Source: Solen grandis
Lineage: Eukaryota; Mollusca; Bivalvia; Adapedonta; Solenidae
DNA: 64,000 nt
Direction: 5' to 3'
Assembly (NCBI GenBank): GCA_021229015.1
Contig: CM037783.1
Location: 8,875,324 to 8,939,323 of the forward strand
Positions 11,821 to 22,819 of the stretch are shown piece after piece; positions within the stretch are counted from its first letter, which is position 1, and each line of letters starts with the position of its first letter. The notes beneath the pieces are model-generated. The model saw nothing but the letters and a program-made list of their open reading frames with translations. It had not been told where the DNA came from and did not search any database. Made by a program: the position numbers and the translations under genes.

Positions 11821-12317
11821 GCATATTCGGCGGATATGCGGAAAATTACGTTACGCGGGCTTACGTTGCTTTGCGATTTAAGGCGCTTCTCGATCAGTAT
11901 ATAAAGAAGACAGAGGATGGCCACGGGTACCCCAAAGAACAGATAGACGACGATTCTTTCAATCCGGATGCGTACTACACCATCGATGAGTTAGCGGATA
12001 CCCTCGACTGGCGCAGGAGGGGTGAGTTATTCCCCGAAGTTGTGGACGAGAAAGAAATCAAGACCCCCCCCAACCCCCAACCCCCAGCCCCCGATCTGTC
12101 TCGGTATATAAAGAAGACAGAGGATGGCAATGTAAACTTGTATGGGGGCCGGATCATGAACTCGGGGCCACCAAAGGGCAAACAGACGCCATTTCGGCCA
12201 GGTTGGCGCGGTCCAGATTCCTCGACGGATGGGAACGCGTTAAGGAAGTCAAATCCCCAAGTCCGTAATATCTGTTGTGGCGGAGGAGCGCGGACCTTTG
12301 GCGAGAGGGGAATTTGA
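11817..12317 (+). CDS. hypothetical Polinton-associated protein
   Basis: An open frame of 166 codons whose ATG overlaps the stop of the frame before it (ATGA). The N-terminal half is protein-like (NYVTRAYVALRFKALLDQ, then FNPDAYYTIDELADTLDWRR). The peptide YIKKTEDG occurs twice, near residues 28 and 97, on either side of a proline-rich linker, which suggests a small internal duplication. After the second copy the composition becomes basic and irregular, so the C-terminus may be out of frame. Function unknown. The reverse-strand frame over the same DNA is judged a shadow. Confidence 0.4.
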   Translation: MSIFGGYAENYVTRAYVALRFKALLDQYIKKTEDGHGYPKEQIDDDSFNPDAYYTIDELADTLDWRRRGELFPEVVDEKEIKTPPNPQPPAPDLSRYIKKTEDGNVNLYGGRIMNSGPPKGKQTPFRPGWRGPDSSTDGNALRKSNPQVRNICCGGGARTFGERGI

Positions 12318-12398
12318 ATGGTCATTCGGTTCAAACTCAGATGGTGAGAGTCATAGTAAAGTGGGCTACGTAATGATGAAAAGGGAAGAATCCTCGCC

Positions 12399-12641
12399 AT
12401 GTCACTGTCCGCAGTCGAACGTAATAAATCATCGAAACATAAGGTAACCATAGGCGTAACTATTAATGGTATTTTTAAAGACGGGGTAGCTAAGTCCGAA
12501 CTCTCTTATTCCGCTGACAAGACTTTCCAACCGCCGCTCGAAGTTAATAAAGGCGATATTATTAACATTCAGACGCTTAAACCTGATCAACGGAATAATG
12601 CTTCCGAAGTGGTTGCCATTGTAATTGAACTAGAGATGTGA
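12399..12641 (+). CDS. small hypothetical protein
   Basis: 80 codons on the plus strand: MSLSAVERNKSSKHKVTIGV at the start and EVNKGDIINIQTLKPDQ near the end. The alternating hydrophobic pattern suggests a small beta-rich domain. It lies between other Polinton-type remnants in the GC-rich island. No family recognised. It appears intact. Confidence 0.4.
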   Translation: MSLSAVERNKSSKHKVTIGVTINGIFKDGVAKSELSYSADKTFQPPLEVNKGDIINIQTLKPDQRNNASEVVAIVIELEM

Positions 12642-12762
12642 AGGATATAAATACATAGAAATAAAGGACGGAGTAGCTCCGACAGCTCCATCTCTATCCA
12701 AACCTGCCCTGTGATGGACATGCTTACCGCCTGCAGAAGGTAACCCGCATACAGACTGACTT

Positions 12763-13253
12763 GACACGTGAGGCTGAAAAAAGAGCCAGCCTTTGTAAAA
12801 AATATAAACGCGTTGTAAACGTTGTAGATGGCGTTGACACCTCTTTGGTGACCGCCGATGCGGGGTTTGGTATCGGGGGTTGGGCTCTTATCAACAGTCG
12901 TGTTGGTTCCGATTGCAATAGGACTAGAAGCAGGGTCGCTAAGGTGTGCGGGTCTCTGCGTCATTGGTAAGATGACCCAGCGTCGGCTAGCTGCGAAATA
13001 TGACAAACACCGGCGCATCGAAACAATAGCCCGAGCGAAACTGAATATCATCTCGGATATTATAAGCAAAGCCTTAACGGATGAGCATATCTCAGAGGTA
13101 GAGTATAATTTGGTGCTGAAAGAGGTTCAGAAATTCGAGGACTTGACACATGGGGTCCGAACCAAAATTGCGAAGGAAAACATGAATGAGCTGAAAAAAA
13201 GATTTCTCGAGGAATGTCACAGAGAAGCACTGGCGGAACTCGTCAAAAAATAA
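12763..13253 (+). pseudogene. Polinton-associated helical protein, frameshifted
   Basis: An upstream frame carries TREAEKRASLCKKYKRVV and a glycine-rich GFGIGGW. The main frame, 12858-13253, gives a hydrophobic helix (GLLSTVVLVPIAIGL), then basic RLAAKYDKHRRIETI and LNIISDIISKALTDEHISEV, ending in a charged helical tail with a TAA at 13251. The two frames overlap near 12870, so one indel separates them. I recognise it as a repeat-borne hypothetical protein of cnidarian and mollusc genomes (membrane-associated N-part, EF-hand-like ALTD-x-IS-x-x-E turn). Function unknown. Confidence 0.5.
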
Positions 13254-13350
13254 TGGATCCTAAGCTGTAATAGAGATTCAGACCCCCTCCATTATACAGA
13301 GAATGGATCTTAAGCTGTGTGTGTATTAGAGATTCTGACCCCCTCCTTTT
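13252..13350 (+). repeat. two tandem copies of a ~50-bp unit
   Basis: AATGGATCCTAAGCTGT ... AGAGATTCAGACCCCCTCC (from 13252) recurs from 13302 as AATGGATCTTAAGCTGT ... AGAGATTCTGACCCCCTCC. It lies between two gene remnants near the right end of the GC-rich element. Confidence 0.8.
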
Positions 13351-13354
13351 GAGA

Positions 13355-13774
13355 ATGTGCCCAACCACAATCGTAGACTTGATCACGATCAGCCTGCCCG
13401 TCGCAGAACTCGTTCTTGCGATCTGGCTCGCTAGAAATCTCTCCCGGTTCCAAGACGAGCTTGTAGATGTCAAGGATGAGCTATCGGACGTAAAAAATCG
13501 GTCGAGGGCACTCAATGACACCGGCTTTTCCATATCTAGAAAGTTCACGGGTGGTGCGGGCCCTAATTTGGCTCCAAATGTCTGTTCTTGTGGAATGCAA
13601 GTGTATTTTTATCCTCTCCGAGGGTGGTGGGCTGTCCCCGGGGCTCCAGTCGAGCCGAGGGAGTTCTGGCTCACTTTCTTTTTGGAGATTATTCAGGGCC
13701 CATCGAGCCTCCGGGACCGTCCCGGTTCTCCACCTGGGAGTGGTGGGGGAATAAAAATATATACATTACTTTAA
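13355..13774 (+). CDS. small membrane-anchored hypothetical protein, doubtful 3' part
   Basis: From the ATG at 13355 the frame encodes a hydrophobic helix (LITISLPVAELVLAIWLA) directly followed by a short coiled coil (LSRFQDELVDVKDELSDV). This is like a small viral membrane protein. After about 13560 the sequence is glycine- and proline-rich and may not be coding. It marks the approximate right end of the GC-rich element, since AT-rich DNA resumes near 13755. Confidence 0.35.
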   Translation: MCPTTIVDLITISLPVAELVLAIWLARNLSRFQDELVDVKDELSDVKNRSRALNDTGFSISRKFTGGAGPNLAPNVCSCGMQVYFYPLRGWWAVPGAPVEPREFWLTFFLEIIQGPSSLRDRPGSPPGSGGGIKIYTLL

Positions 13775-15166
13775 CTTTTTATGTCCCATTAAAGGTGAAT
13801 TTGAACATATGTCAATGTCTTTATTGCTTACATTGTAAAATGTACATAAATTATGTGATGTCATATATTTAGTGTCATTATAAATAGTGGATAATCCGAA
13901 ATAAATGGTACATGAACTTCGTTTCATCCCCTATCTAGAGATTTTGTTATAAACTTCGTCATAAGAAAATAAGGTGAAACGCTATTAGCTTTAAGTTAAA
14001 CTATTTTTTGAAACTAGATCAAATGGGAAAAAATGAGAAACAGTTGAAATAAAAATTCCTTTTCAAAGGACTTTACTCCCAGTTTATTATTAGCCGGTTT
14101 AACCAAAGCATATGTTGCTTAACCACCAACTGGTTATGTTCAAGTCTTTGCCCCAGTATAATGACAAAGTGTTTACTAATAACAATAAACAGTTTCCGGT
14201 AATGTATTTCAGTGTGGCCATACTACGTACGTAGGATATAACGTCATTTTTAAGCTAACACAAGCAGCATAATTTGCCTCTATTCGAAAAGGAAACTTGT
14301 TGTCATTATTTGATTTCGTCAATAAACAGTTTACGGTAATGTATTTCAGTGTGGCAATACCACATTATTTGATTTCTTCATCAATTTTAATCTGATATAG
14401 GTAGCGCATGCGAAGCAGAAATTGTACACTACAAAGAAGCCCTAATGATTCTTTTGTCAGATGTACTGTATTTTCTAAAATTCGGGAAAACATTAATAGC
14501 GACGAGCTTTATGTGTTAGCAAAAAAAATTTCGCAAACTCGGAATGTTTCCTGAATGTTAGGTAAAAATACTTTAAAAAAACGCAAAACAGCCAGTTGGA
14601 CCTAAGTGCAGGGCACAATTTTCCACTAAGTACCAATATAATTGATTAAGAAATAAAATACAGCAGTTCCCCCCCCCCTCACCCGAATTGATACGAGACA
14701 GTTTAAAATGACTTTATATGCATCGTGGTGTGACCAAACTGTATTATCTGAGTACATGAACAAAAAGCGCGCAAAATGATCCATCTATGGGATTATAATG
14801 ACTTAAAATGATTTCCGGTGAGTACCAGAACAAGAAGTCAATATCAGATTGGTTGTTTGTTACTTCCCACAAATCATGTTAGCTTTGGGAAACCCGCATA
14901 TGACGTGTAATCGGCTGTCTACCAAATGCAACATGTCCGAAATGTTACGAGAAGGTAAGGGAATCACTAATCCAAGTGCATACACAGGCTTATGGTTGGA
15001 AGACAAAAAGTAAAATAAACTTCGTGTAATTGAACATTATGAGTTTTTATTGTATTAACAGTCATCTATAAAGTTCCCGCCTAACGTTTTAAATTTCAGA
15101 CGAAATATAAAAAAAAACAAAAAAAACATTTAGATGAAATAACAAACTAAACAATTATTATATAAT
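13775..15166. other. intergenic, with a short direct repeat
   Basis: AT-rich DNA upstream of the transporter gene. A segment of about 40 bp (AATAAACAGTTTCCGGTAAT, GTATTTCAGTGTGGCCATAC) at about 14186-14228 recurs at about 14325-14364 with few changes. A C-run occurs near 14671. No gene is seen. Confidence 0.6.
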
Positions 15167-15181
15167 TGATACAAATATGAA

Positions 15182-16567
15182 ATGTATAATGATTTCAGAA
15201 TTCCTGAAAAAGAAATGGAGGGAGAAAACCAAAACAGTTCAACTTTACAATACGTGTTACTGGTCGGAACTCTTTTTCTCTTCAAAGGAGGAGAAGCAGT
15301 GTTAGAAGGTTCCACCCGTCCTCACATTGTGCATGTAACCAAATTATACCACTCCGAACTGAACATGACATCGTCACAAAACCAGACAGTTTCTAAGGAA
15401 GACATAGTTGAACAGCAAGCGAGTCGGTACATCATGATTTTCACAGCTTTATTATACGCACCCTCCGTGTTCCTTGGCTTGTTTTGCGGTGCGTGGAGTG
15501 ATAGAAATGGTCGGAAAAGATTAATGATGTTGTCGTTACTCGGAAATATATGCGGTTGTGCTTTTTACATCGCTAGTATATATACCAAGACCAATGCTAT
15601 GATATTCATCATGGTAGGTGCCGGGATACAGGGTATATTCGGGAAAGGGTCACTGGTGAATATGGCAATTAAAAGCCTTACGTGCGTTATAACAACTGAT
15701 GAAAACAGAACGACTCGACTTTCACAGCTTCTGGCTGTCTCCTTCCTCGGATGGTTAATTGGGGCATTAGTAAATGGGATAGTTATTGATGGTCTAGGAA
15801 TTGTGTTTTCTTTTGGCATAGCTGTTGTTTTCCACATGGCTTCGTTTTTGGTAGTTGTTCTTTTCATCCACGAAACAATACAGCCGTCAACAACATCAGA
15901 GAATCCCGCGAAGGTTATCCGAACTGTTTGCAACCTACGTGACTTCAAAGAAACCTTAAAGACACTTGTAAAATATCGAGAAAATAGGGGAAGACTGATA
16001 GTGCTAACAATGTGTTTTTTGTTGTTGTTGAACACATTCTGCAAATCTGGAAGGAATAATATTATGTATCTCTTTGCATCAAGGGTCCCTTTCAATATGT
16101 CTGATGCATGGTACAACTACCTTCTTGCAGCTGGACACACAGCTAAAGGATTATCGTTAATTGTCGTATTGCCTTTGATGATCAAGTACACGAAAATTAA
16201 AGACGACAAACTTGCAGTTTTAGGTTATACTTTAAGATGCATTAGTTCAAGTTGGATAGGCAAGAGTCAGACAGTTTTGGAAATATTCACCTCTTTTTCT
16301 TTGTGGTCATTTGGAATATTGGCGTCTTCTGCAACACAGTCTTTACTTAGCAAGGTCGTGCATAGCGATGAAATCGGCAAACTGTTTTCACTGATCAATA
16401 TTTTTGAAACAATTGCAAAAATGACGGGATCCGTTGTCTATTTGAGTTTTTTCACTGCAACAGTTTCCTTCCATTCAGGTTTGGTATTCTTCGTTGAATC
16501 GTTTTTATATTTATGCATGACCATCACCATGTTGTTATTGTTTTCTTGTATCATGAAAAGGGTATGA
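15182..16567 (+). CDS. SLC46-like MFS transporter (single exon)
   Basis: An intact 461-codon frame with about a dozen hydrophobic segments. GAWSDRNGRKR at residues 103-113 is the conserved cytoplasmic loop 2-3 motif of the major facilitator superfamily. The loop after the first membrane segment carries two N-glycosylation sequons (61-63 and 67-69), as in SLC46 proteins. The late block SSATQSLLSKVV, then DEIGKLFSLINIFE also fits SLC46 (proton-coupled folate transporter-like; family members move folate-type or other organic solutes with protons). An in-frame TGA at 15167 bounds the start; Met12 is an alternative. AATAAA follows at 16668. Length and layout suggest a working gene; the substrate cannot be told. 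Confidence 0.85.
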   Translation: MYNDFRIPEKEMEGENQNSSTLQYVLLVGTLFLFKGGEAVLEGSTRPHIVHVTKLYHSELNMTSSQNQTVSKEDIVEQQASRYIMIFTALLYAPSVFLGLFCGAWSDRNGRKRLMMLSLLGNICGCAFYIASIYTKTNAMIFIMVGAGIQGIFGKGSLVNMAIKSLTCVITTDENRTTRLSQLLAVSFLGWLIGALVNGIVIDGLGIVFSFGIAVVFHMASFLVVVLFIHETIQPSTTSENPAKVIRTVCNLRDFKETLKTLVKYRENRGRLIVLTMCFLLLLNTFCKSGRNNIMYLFASRVPFNMSDAWYNYLLAAGHTAKGLSLIVVLPLMIKYTKIKDDKLAVLGYTLRCISSSWIGKSQTVLEIFTSFSLWSFGILASSATQSLLSKVVHSDEIGKLFSLINIFETIAKMTGSVVYLSFFTATVSFHSGLVFFVESFLYLCMTITMLLLFSCIMKRV

Positions 16568-16667
16568 TTCATAAATAGTGATTTTATTACAAGTAGATAT
16601 ACGGTAAATGGAAATGTAAAATATAGCTTATTATTATTATGCCCAAAGGCACAATTCCGATTTTGCC

Positions 16668-16673
16668 AATAAA
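16668..16673 (+). promoter_or_regulatory. polyadenylation signal
   Basis: AATAAA 100 bp after the stop codon of the transporter gene, in the same orientation. Confidence 0.6.
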
Positions 16674-16679
16674 ATTGAT

Positions 16680-17960
16680 TATTATATATTTCAAATCAAA
16701 TCAATTTATAGTATGAACGATTTATTAATTCTTATTAATTTTATATCGTCGCAACAACATCTTCGACACACGACACAAGATTAAATGCAATGTATCGGGT
16801 ATAACTATGGAATATTCACTTATAATTTCTGAACATATGTAGAGTTAGGAAGCCGAAGATACAATTGCAATATTTTCGTGTAATAACTTCTTATTTTCTG
16901 TCGGTCTGGATACATCTGGTGATAGCCCAATTCCTTCGAAATCGTGCACTGCTTGTTTATTTTTCTCTGTCCAGTCCCAGCTGCATTCTTCGCCTTTTAA
17001 AATATTCGTTCTTATGCGTTTGCCTCCACGTACTCTACGGACAGAGGTTTCTAAGAGTATGACTAACTGTTTCTTCTTGTTTTCCTTTTTCCGCTCACTG
17101 CCGCTAACACATCATTCGTGACTTTAAATGCCGTATGTGACGGTTGAGGTTTTGACTTTCCGATTATGGTTTTTAGGTCTTCTATTACACAATCAGAAAC
17201 CATTATGACATTTTAAGTAAGAGCGCTTTAAATATATTAATGTAATATAACTAGACGTCATTTCATACCATGGGAAATATAAGTGGACAAATTTAATACA
17301 GTTGTTCGAGCTCTTAAAACTATGCTACATAAAAATATTTTTAGAAAACAAATCTTCAATAAAACGTATTTTAAAGCAAATTTTCATTTATCAACTAGGG
17401 CATTAGTATAAAATGATACATCGATTAAAGCTGCACTTACTATTTTACCCGATCTGGGACAATTTACTGCTTACTTGTTGTTTCTCCTATTCCTGTTTTA
17501 TAAAACCCGATTTCTACAAATAATTTTAACCATAACCATCGGAAATGACGTAACGGCAGTGCTGCATACAATTCTGGTGATAATTCGCGCGCTTTACGGA
17601 AACAACTCGGAACATCAACAAAGAATGGGTGAAAATGTAACACGGGACATCGGAAATTGATCTGTAATGTGTGTAGAGTGCGACGATTTATCTTGAATCT
17701 TTAACAGAAAACAAAAACAACTAGAATCGCACTCGCGTGTTCACCGGTTTTCGCGGAAGCAATTCCATTTAGTTTACGAGTCGCATGGTTTTAAAAAATA
17801 CATTTCTTCGTTCACTGGCTTGTTGAATGCCGTTAACAATGACCTTTCAAACATTTTGTCACAATATTTTAGCATATGTTTTACCACATAGATATGTTTG
17901 AGTATAACCTGTCACAAACTTGAAAACTTTTTGTAAGGAATTCGGTTAGTGTCACTTTAG
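16680..17960. other. non-genic stretch
   Basis: No supported gene; short open frames only. Confidence 0.5.
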
Positions 17961-17964
17961 ATGT

Positions 17965-18465
17965 GTATGTTGCTTTATGACAAACGACATTTTTAATCGA
18001 CGCACGACAATTGCAAACGACACACAATAATATCAAATGACACATGATAATGACACCCGACATTATTGCGCACAAATTTTCACGAAATAACGAATAAATT
18101 CGTGAGTGTTGTTTAAAATTCATTGGCATCGTGTCACATTGTCACGCGTCATTTCATATTGTTATGCTAATGTCGTGCATCGCATGGAAAGGTTGACGCA
18201 CGACAATGTACCAAGGTACGCGACCATGCAACATGACGTACGACAAAGCCACACGACGTTCAACATTATATTCGTAGTGTGTTTATGTTGTGGAATATTT
18301 CTGTGTCGTGTTGCAGTTAAATCTTGACACACAACATTATGAAATAATGCACAACAATGCCACGGGATACAAAACAATTCGGCACAACACTCGTAATGTC
18401 ACATTATCATGTGTCGCTTCAAACTGCCGCGTGCTGTTTACAATTGTCATGCATTGACTTTTCCC
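17965..18465. repeat. degenerate array of GACACACGACAAT-like words
   Basis: Words such as GACGCACGACAATTG, ACGACACACAATAAT, GACACATGATAAT, GACACCCGACATTAT and GACGTACGACAAAG recur every 15-25 bp, with inverted forms (CATTGTCACGCGTC, GTGTCGTGTTG) interspersed. It reads as an old, strongly diverged short tandem repeat with both orientations. Confidence 0.6.
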
Positions 18466-18729
18466 GCATTCCAAATATTTGTTCGCAATGAATGAACATA
18501 AGTCACAGATTAGACCATGACAGTGACTACAGATAACTACTACTTTTTGTAAAAAGTCGCAAGCTTGCAAAAAATTGTTGTAAGATATGTTAAGTTGTTA
18601 GATGTGAAAACCATGATCTTTCAATTATGTGGTTTGTAGTGTATGTATAAAATAGACCCTTTACTTATATGCAAATAGCCATGATCTTTCAAGTATTTGA
18701 TCGCATTATATGAGCACTTTTCATAAAAT

Positions 18730-19034
18730 GTTTGTTTGTTTGGTTTAACGTCCAACCGACATTTCAGTCATTTGGAGATGATGTCTACTTGAGACAGATA
18801 TAGTGCTGCCACACTGCAGTATCACGTCGTAGACATGTGGCATGATACCACACCCAGTCAATTATCCTGACACCGGGCCAACCAGTCCTGCAACTACCCT
18901 TATATGCTGAGCGCCAAGCAAGGGAGCTATAACAGTACCATTTTTTACGACTTTGGTATGTCGCGGTCGGGGATCGAACCCACGACCTCCCGCACCCGAT
19001 GCGGACGCTCTAACCACTCGGCCACCGGGAACGG
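18730..19034 (-). repeat. tRNA-derived SINE with 12-bp target-site duplication
   Basis: TTTTCATAAAAT flanks the insert at 18718-18729 and 19035-19046. The right end is the reverse complement of a tRNA-like head (GATCGAACCCACGACC for the B box, TCTAACCACTCGGCC for the A box). The left end TTTGTTTGGTTTAACGTCC is the tail side. The reverse strand is partly open by chance. Confidence 0.9.
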
Positions 19035-19046
19035 TTTTCATAAAAT

Positions 19047-19660
19047 ACACGATGTTGTTGAATATAGTTGCTTGAAGATATTCAGTTAATTAGTCGCAAG
19101 CTTAAAAAATAATTGTCATAAGATTACCAGATATTATATGTGAATAACAACAAACTTCCCAAAATTTATTTGCAACATAAATTTATTTCCTTACTGGATA
19201 TCTAGTACTACGATTTGCAATGTGCATTTGACTTTTTAAGTGCGTTTTACATACAGCATTTTTTGTAATATTTCATACTGCATTCGATATTCTTCAATTC
19301 GCAATGTCACTTAGAAGTTCGATGATGCTATCTGCATTTTGAATAGTTTATGTTTGTAGCCACGTACTTCTTATTGTACTGTTCTTATTGCACTGTGCAT
19401 TTTTAAATCATAATAATTAACTAACATAAACATTAGAAATAAATATTTTAACCTGCGGTACAACGGAAAACGAAACTTGATAGTGCGATAACATTACAGG
19501 GAACCAATAAAAATATCAAATTCTAGCGCAAATTACTCTCCACGGGAGATAACTCTTTGTGGGTTCGGTAGTTTCCGTCATTTTTCCGTGAGCAAAACGG
19601 TGGGGTAGTAGAAAATTAACCGGCCATTTCTGCGTTCTTCAAGAAAACAAACGGAAACCC
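19047..19660. other. intergenic, upstream of the integrase-like gene
   Basis: No gene. The last part before 19669 probably holds the 5' untranslated region of the next gene. Confidence 0.4.
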
Positions 19661-19668
19661 AAAACATT

Positions 19669-21220
19669 ATGGACCCAAGGTAATGTAAAAGTCTCGTCTT
19701 AGACTCTTTTCCGTCGATTTTAATATAATGGTATTTAAATTTTCTGAAAATAGAAAATGATTGAAGTGCAGTCTCACTCTTTGGCCTCTAGTCAAGCCAT
19801 TCATGTCTATAACCGGCCTACAGACATCTCGACCATTTACAAACTCGACCCTGTACTAACTCGACCCTATTTCTAACTTTACCATAACAAAGGTCAAGGT
19901 CAAACTAAGGAGTCACTTGTCATACAGCAAATTAAATAGCTATCATATCGTGTCTATTATATTGTGTCTGTTGCATAACTTCAAACAACTGTGTCCCTTT
20001 TTCTTCTTTCATTCATATTGGGGGATAAATTTACCATAGTGGATATACTGCAATATTAGCAAATACCCCACTAACCCCAGGGCTTATTTGTTCAGCTGGG
20101 GCAAGTTTGTTCTACTGCTTCTTGAAATGTGTATTATATATGCTCTGTAGATTGTTTGAAAAAATCTTGTATGTGCAAGTCGGTTAGATATTTCTTCAGT
20201 AAATAATTAAAAGTATTATAGACTATTACTTCTGATGTGAGGATACGGTAATGCCATTATTTTTTATTGACAGGGGTGTTGTGGGGCAGGGACATGTATT
20301 TAATATACGTTCCTGGGTGGTTGAAGATTGTCAGGTTCAACAATAACTATCTAGTTATATTTAAATTGGGTTATAATTTGTTCCAGTTATTAACCGTTTT
20401 TATGTTTATTCAGTCACTTTACCCCCTCATTTATTGGGACTTATATTAAAGACTATAAATGTCAATAACACTTTACATTGTCTACAAACATGTTTCATTC
20501 TGACTTGACAGCTAGTATATGTTTTCTTTTCAGTGATGAGGAACAAGTCCTGCATATCAAGACTTTGTGTCGTCAAAAATTGTTGTATATAGCAGATTGC
20601 TTAGAAAACTGCAGAACTCTGGATTTGTTGCCCCAGGTCGAATCAGTTTTAAGTTATTTGTTACAACTGTCAAGTTTTGCATCTGTGGATGACAGTATGT
20701 TTTGCATTGAAGATGCATTGCTAATTCTCATAAATGATTCTGAAAATTCACAACAAATTAACGAGAATTCTTTAATGTGCATGGAGAATTCAGCCAGGGA
20801 AAAGAAGTTTGAAATTCCCAAAGAAACACTTGAAATGTTGATCTATGATGGATTAAAAGTTAATCAAATTGCAGGACTGCTTAATGTTAGCAAACGAACT
20901 GTTGAACGGAGGATGTTTGAACATAAACTGACCATAAGGCAAACTTACAGTCAATTGTCTGATTTAGAATTAATGAATGAAGTGTCTAAACTTTGTCATG
21001 AACACCCTAATGTAGGATATAGAACAATTCAAAGTCTTTTGCAGACGAAGGGTCTCCGAGTTCAGGAGTTCAGAGTGAGAAAATGTGTTAGGGAATGTGA
21101 CCCTTGTGGAGTACTTTTTCGAAAAGTATTTTTGTCAACCTCAAGAGTGTGTAGACGAACCTACAGTGTATCAGGTCCACAGGCGCTATGGCATATCGAT
21201 GGGAACCACAAGCTAATAAG
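19669..21220 (+). CDS. integrase-core domain gene of transposon origin (two exons, 3' part missing)
   Basis: Exon 1 is 19669-19679 (ATGGACCCAAG, then donor GTAATG). Exon 2 is 20534-21220, after a TTTTCTTTTCAG acceptor; joining restores frame (phase 2). The product starts with a leucine-rich helical part, then a helix-turn-helix (VNQIAGLLNVSKRTVERRM), a second DNA-binding-like region (NVGYRTIQSLLQTKGLRV), and ends at LWHIDGNHKLIR with a GT donor. That last block holds the first catalytic Asp of an rve-type integrase core common in animal genomes. The remaining Asp/Glu residues should follow, but no matching exon is seen before the gap at 24356. It may be a domesticated gene or a truncated transposon. 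Confidence 0.65.
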
Positions 21221-22819
21221 GTAGGCTTGCTGATGTATTAGCATTTCATTTTAGCTCAGAGTAAGCCGTTATGTTTGCTCCTTTAGATCCTCTTCAGACT
21301 TAAAGACATGGACTAGCAGTCAGGCGTGACGTGACAGGCGCGTCAGTATATTCATGGACTGTATGATTACTCTGTAACTGGACTTGTCACAATCTTTCTT
21401 TTGCTACTTTTGTCATTTGTAAATATATCATTATTGTCATTATCATTGTCATCATCATCAACAGCATCTTCACCATTGTCATCATCATCATTTTTATGTC
21501 GCCTGCGTAGCATGGCTGACATATAGGGATCACTTTGTCCGTCGTCGTCGTCGTCGGTGTTACACTTTGCTTGTCCAGAGCATAACTTGAATACTATTGG
21601 ATAGATTCACTTCAGACTTCATACATAGATACCTTTTGGGGAGGGGTTGTGCAGATCCCAGGAACCACAACTCTGGCTTGCTTAGTTTTTGAATTATCTT
21701 CCTTAGTATTTTTTGACTTAGCCATTTTTGTCCGGAGCATATCTTCAATACCATTTGATGGCTTCACACCAAACCTGATAAATAGATAGCTTGTGACTGT
21801 TGTAATCAGTTTTTATTTTATGTTAATTATTTCACAAAAGTTAATGTTTTTTTCTCTATAGCCTGACATGCTAAACTGTTTGATAACAGTATCTGTAGCT
21901 TGACCACCACCAGTAGGAGAGTATGACTGCACAATACATGTGGTACCCCACTCTCATACATGCCGGCATTACATTTACCTCTGTAACAGAATGAGTAACT
22001 GTCCTGCAAATATAACTGATCATCCCCAAATGAACTCTAGTTACATTTTATGCTTAATAATATTCATAATGTCATGTCATTTCAAGGTGTAAATGGGTTA
22101 AATCAACAACACAGTCACACTGTTTAATCATTATTATGTTTTATGTTACTTTTATAGTTTTCCCTGTAAACAAACAACACCTTTATTCGGGCAAGTTAAA
22201 ATGTTGTTCGGGCCAGTAAAATCCATGATGGGTTGTCCGATTAAGCAACTAAAAACATAATTAAATTAAATTAGGCAAGGCGGACACTGACGAGAAGGGT
22301 GATTGTAACAGCTCTCACTATTCTTCAAATAGTCAAACTAAAAAGGTTGTCACTTGCTCAATCTTCACCTGATCGTCCCATAACAAAGTAGTCAAAAATT
22401 AACACTAAACAGCACAAAGATAATACTCCAGTAAAATCATTATTTACACAGTGATTATCATTTAAAAGTGCATGTTTTCTTGATGACTTCTAATCTGGTT
22501 AATGCTTAAATCATGAAAGATATACAAATCTCCCTCATATAAAAATGTAATATACTGTAATATTGTACAGTTTACTGTTTATCTTGTTAAATTAGCAAGG
22601 ATTTAGCAAGTGCCAGTTCTGAAACAATGCAACATGTAGAAAATCAACAAGAATTACATACTCCTTAAGTTCAGTAGATGGTTTCTCTTGTCTCTTTAAT
22701 ACAAGTAACAGGCATGTATGTATATATATAGGCAGGTATAAACAAAACGAGAAGTCAGTCTTAAAATCAGTAGAGTTTGATAAGGGTATAGAAGCAACCA
22801 AAAACAAAAGAAACACAAC
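21221..22819. other. intron or intergenic, with repeat fragments
   Basis: (TCA)n-like and (CGT)n stretches near 21440-21560 and a repeat-like segment (GAGCATAACTTGAATACTATTGG and a related copy near 21735). No exon completing the integrase core was found. Confidence 0.5.

Larger units (their letters stand above)
9353..13755 (+). mobile_element. GC-rich decayed Polinton/adintovirus-like element (fragment)
   Basis: The segment is visibly richer in G and C than its surroundings and is densely packed with short protein-like frames on both strands: a membrane protein, a long minus-strand gene, a penton-like protein, and several small hypotheticals. Almost every one is interrupted by a frameshift or stop. 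This cluster resembles hypothetical proteins that I know to accompany Polinton-type elements in cnidarian and mollusc genomes. No DNA polymerase B, packaging ATPase, integrase or terminal repeat is visible, so it is a fragment. Its left edge is the gap. Confidence 0.6.

Noticed and set aside
11975..12451. 158-codon minus-strand frame in the GC-rich element
   Set aside because: It is antisense to the plus-strand frame 11817-12317, which has better protein character and overlaps its upstream neighbour as in a gene cluster; GC-rich DNA favours chance open frames.
15565..16116. 183-codon minus-strand frame
   Set aside because: Antisense shadow of the SLC46-like transporter gene.
18960..19034. 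Possible tRNA gene (minus strand)
   Set aside because: A and B box-like words are present, but the element has a SINE body, tail and target-site duplication; it does not form a complete tRNA.
20478..20533. ATG at 20478 as the start of the integrase-like protein
   Set aside because: This stretch ends in a polypyrimidine tract and AG (TTTTCTTTTCAG), so it reads as intron; the 19669 exon joins in phase to 20534.
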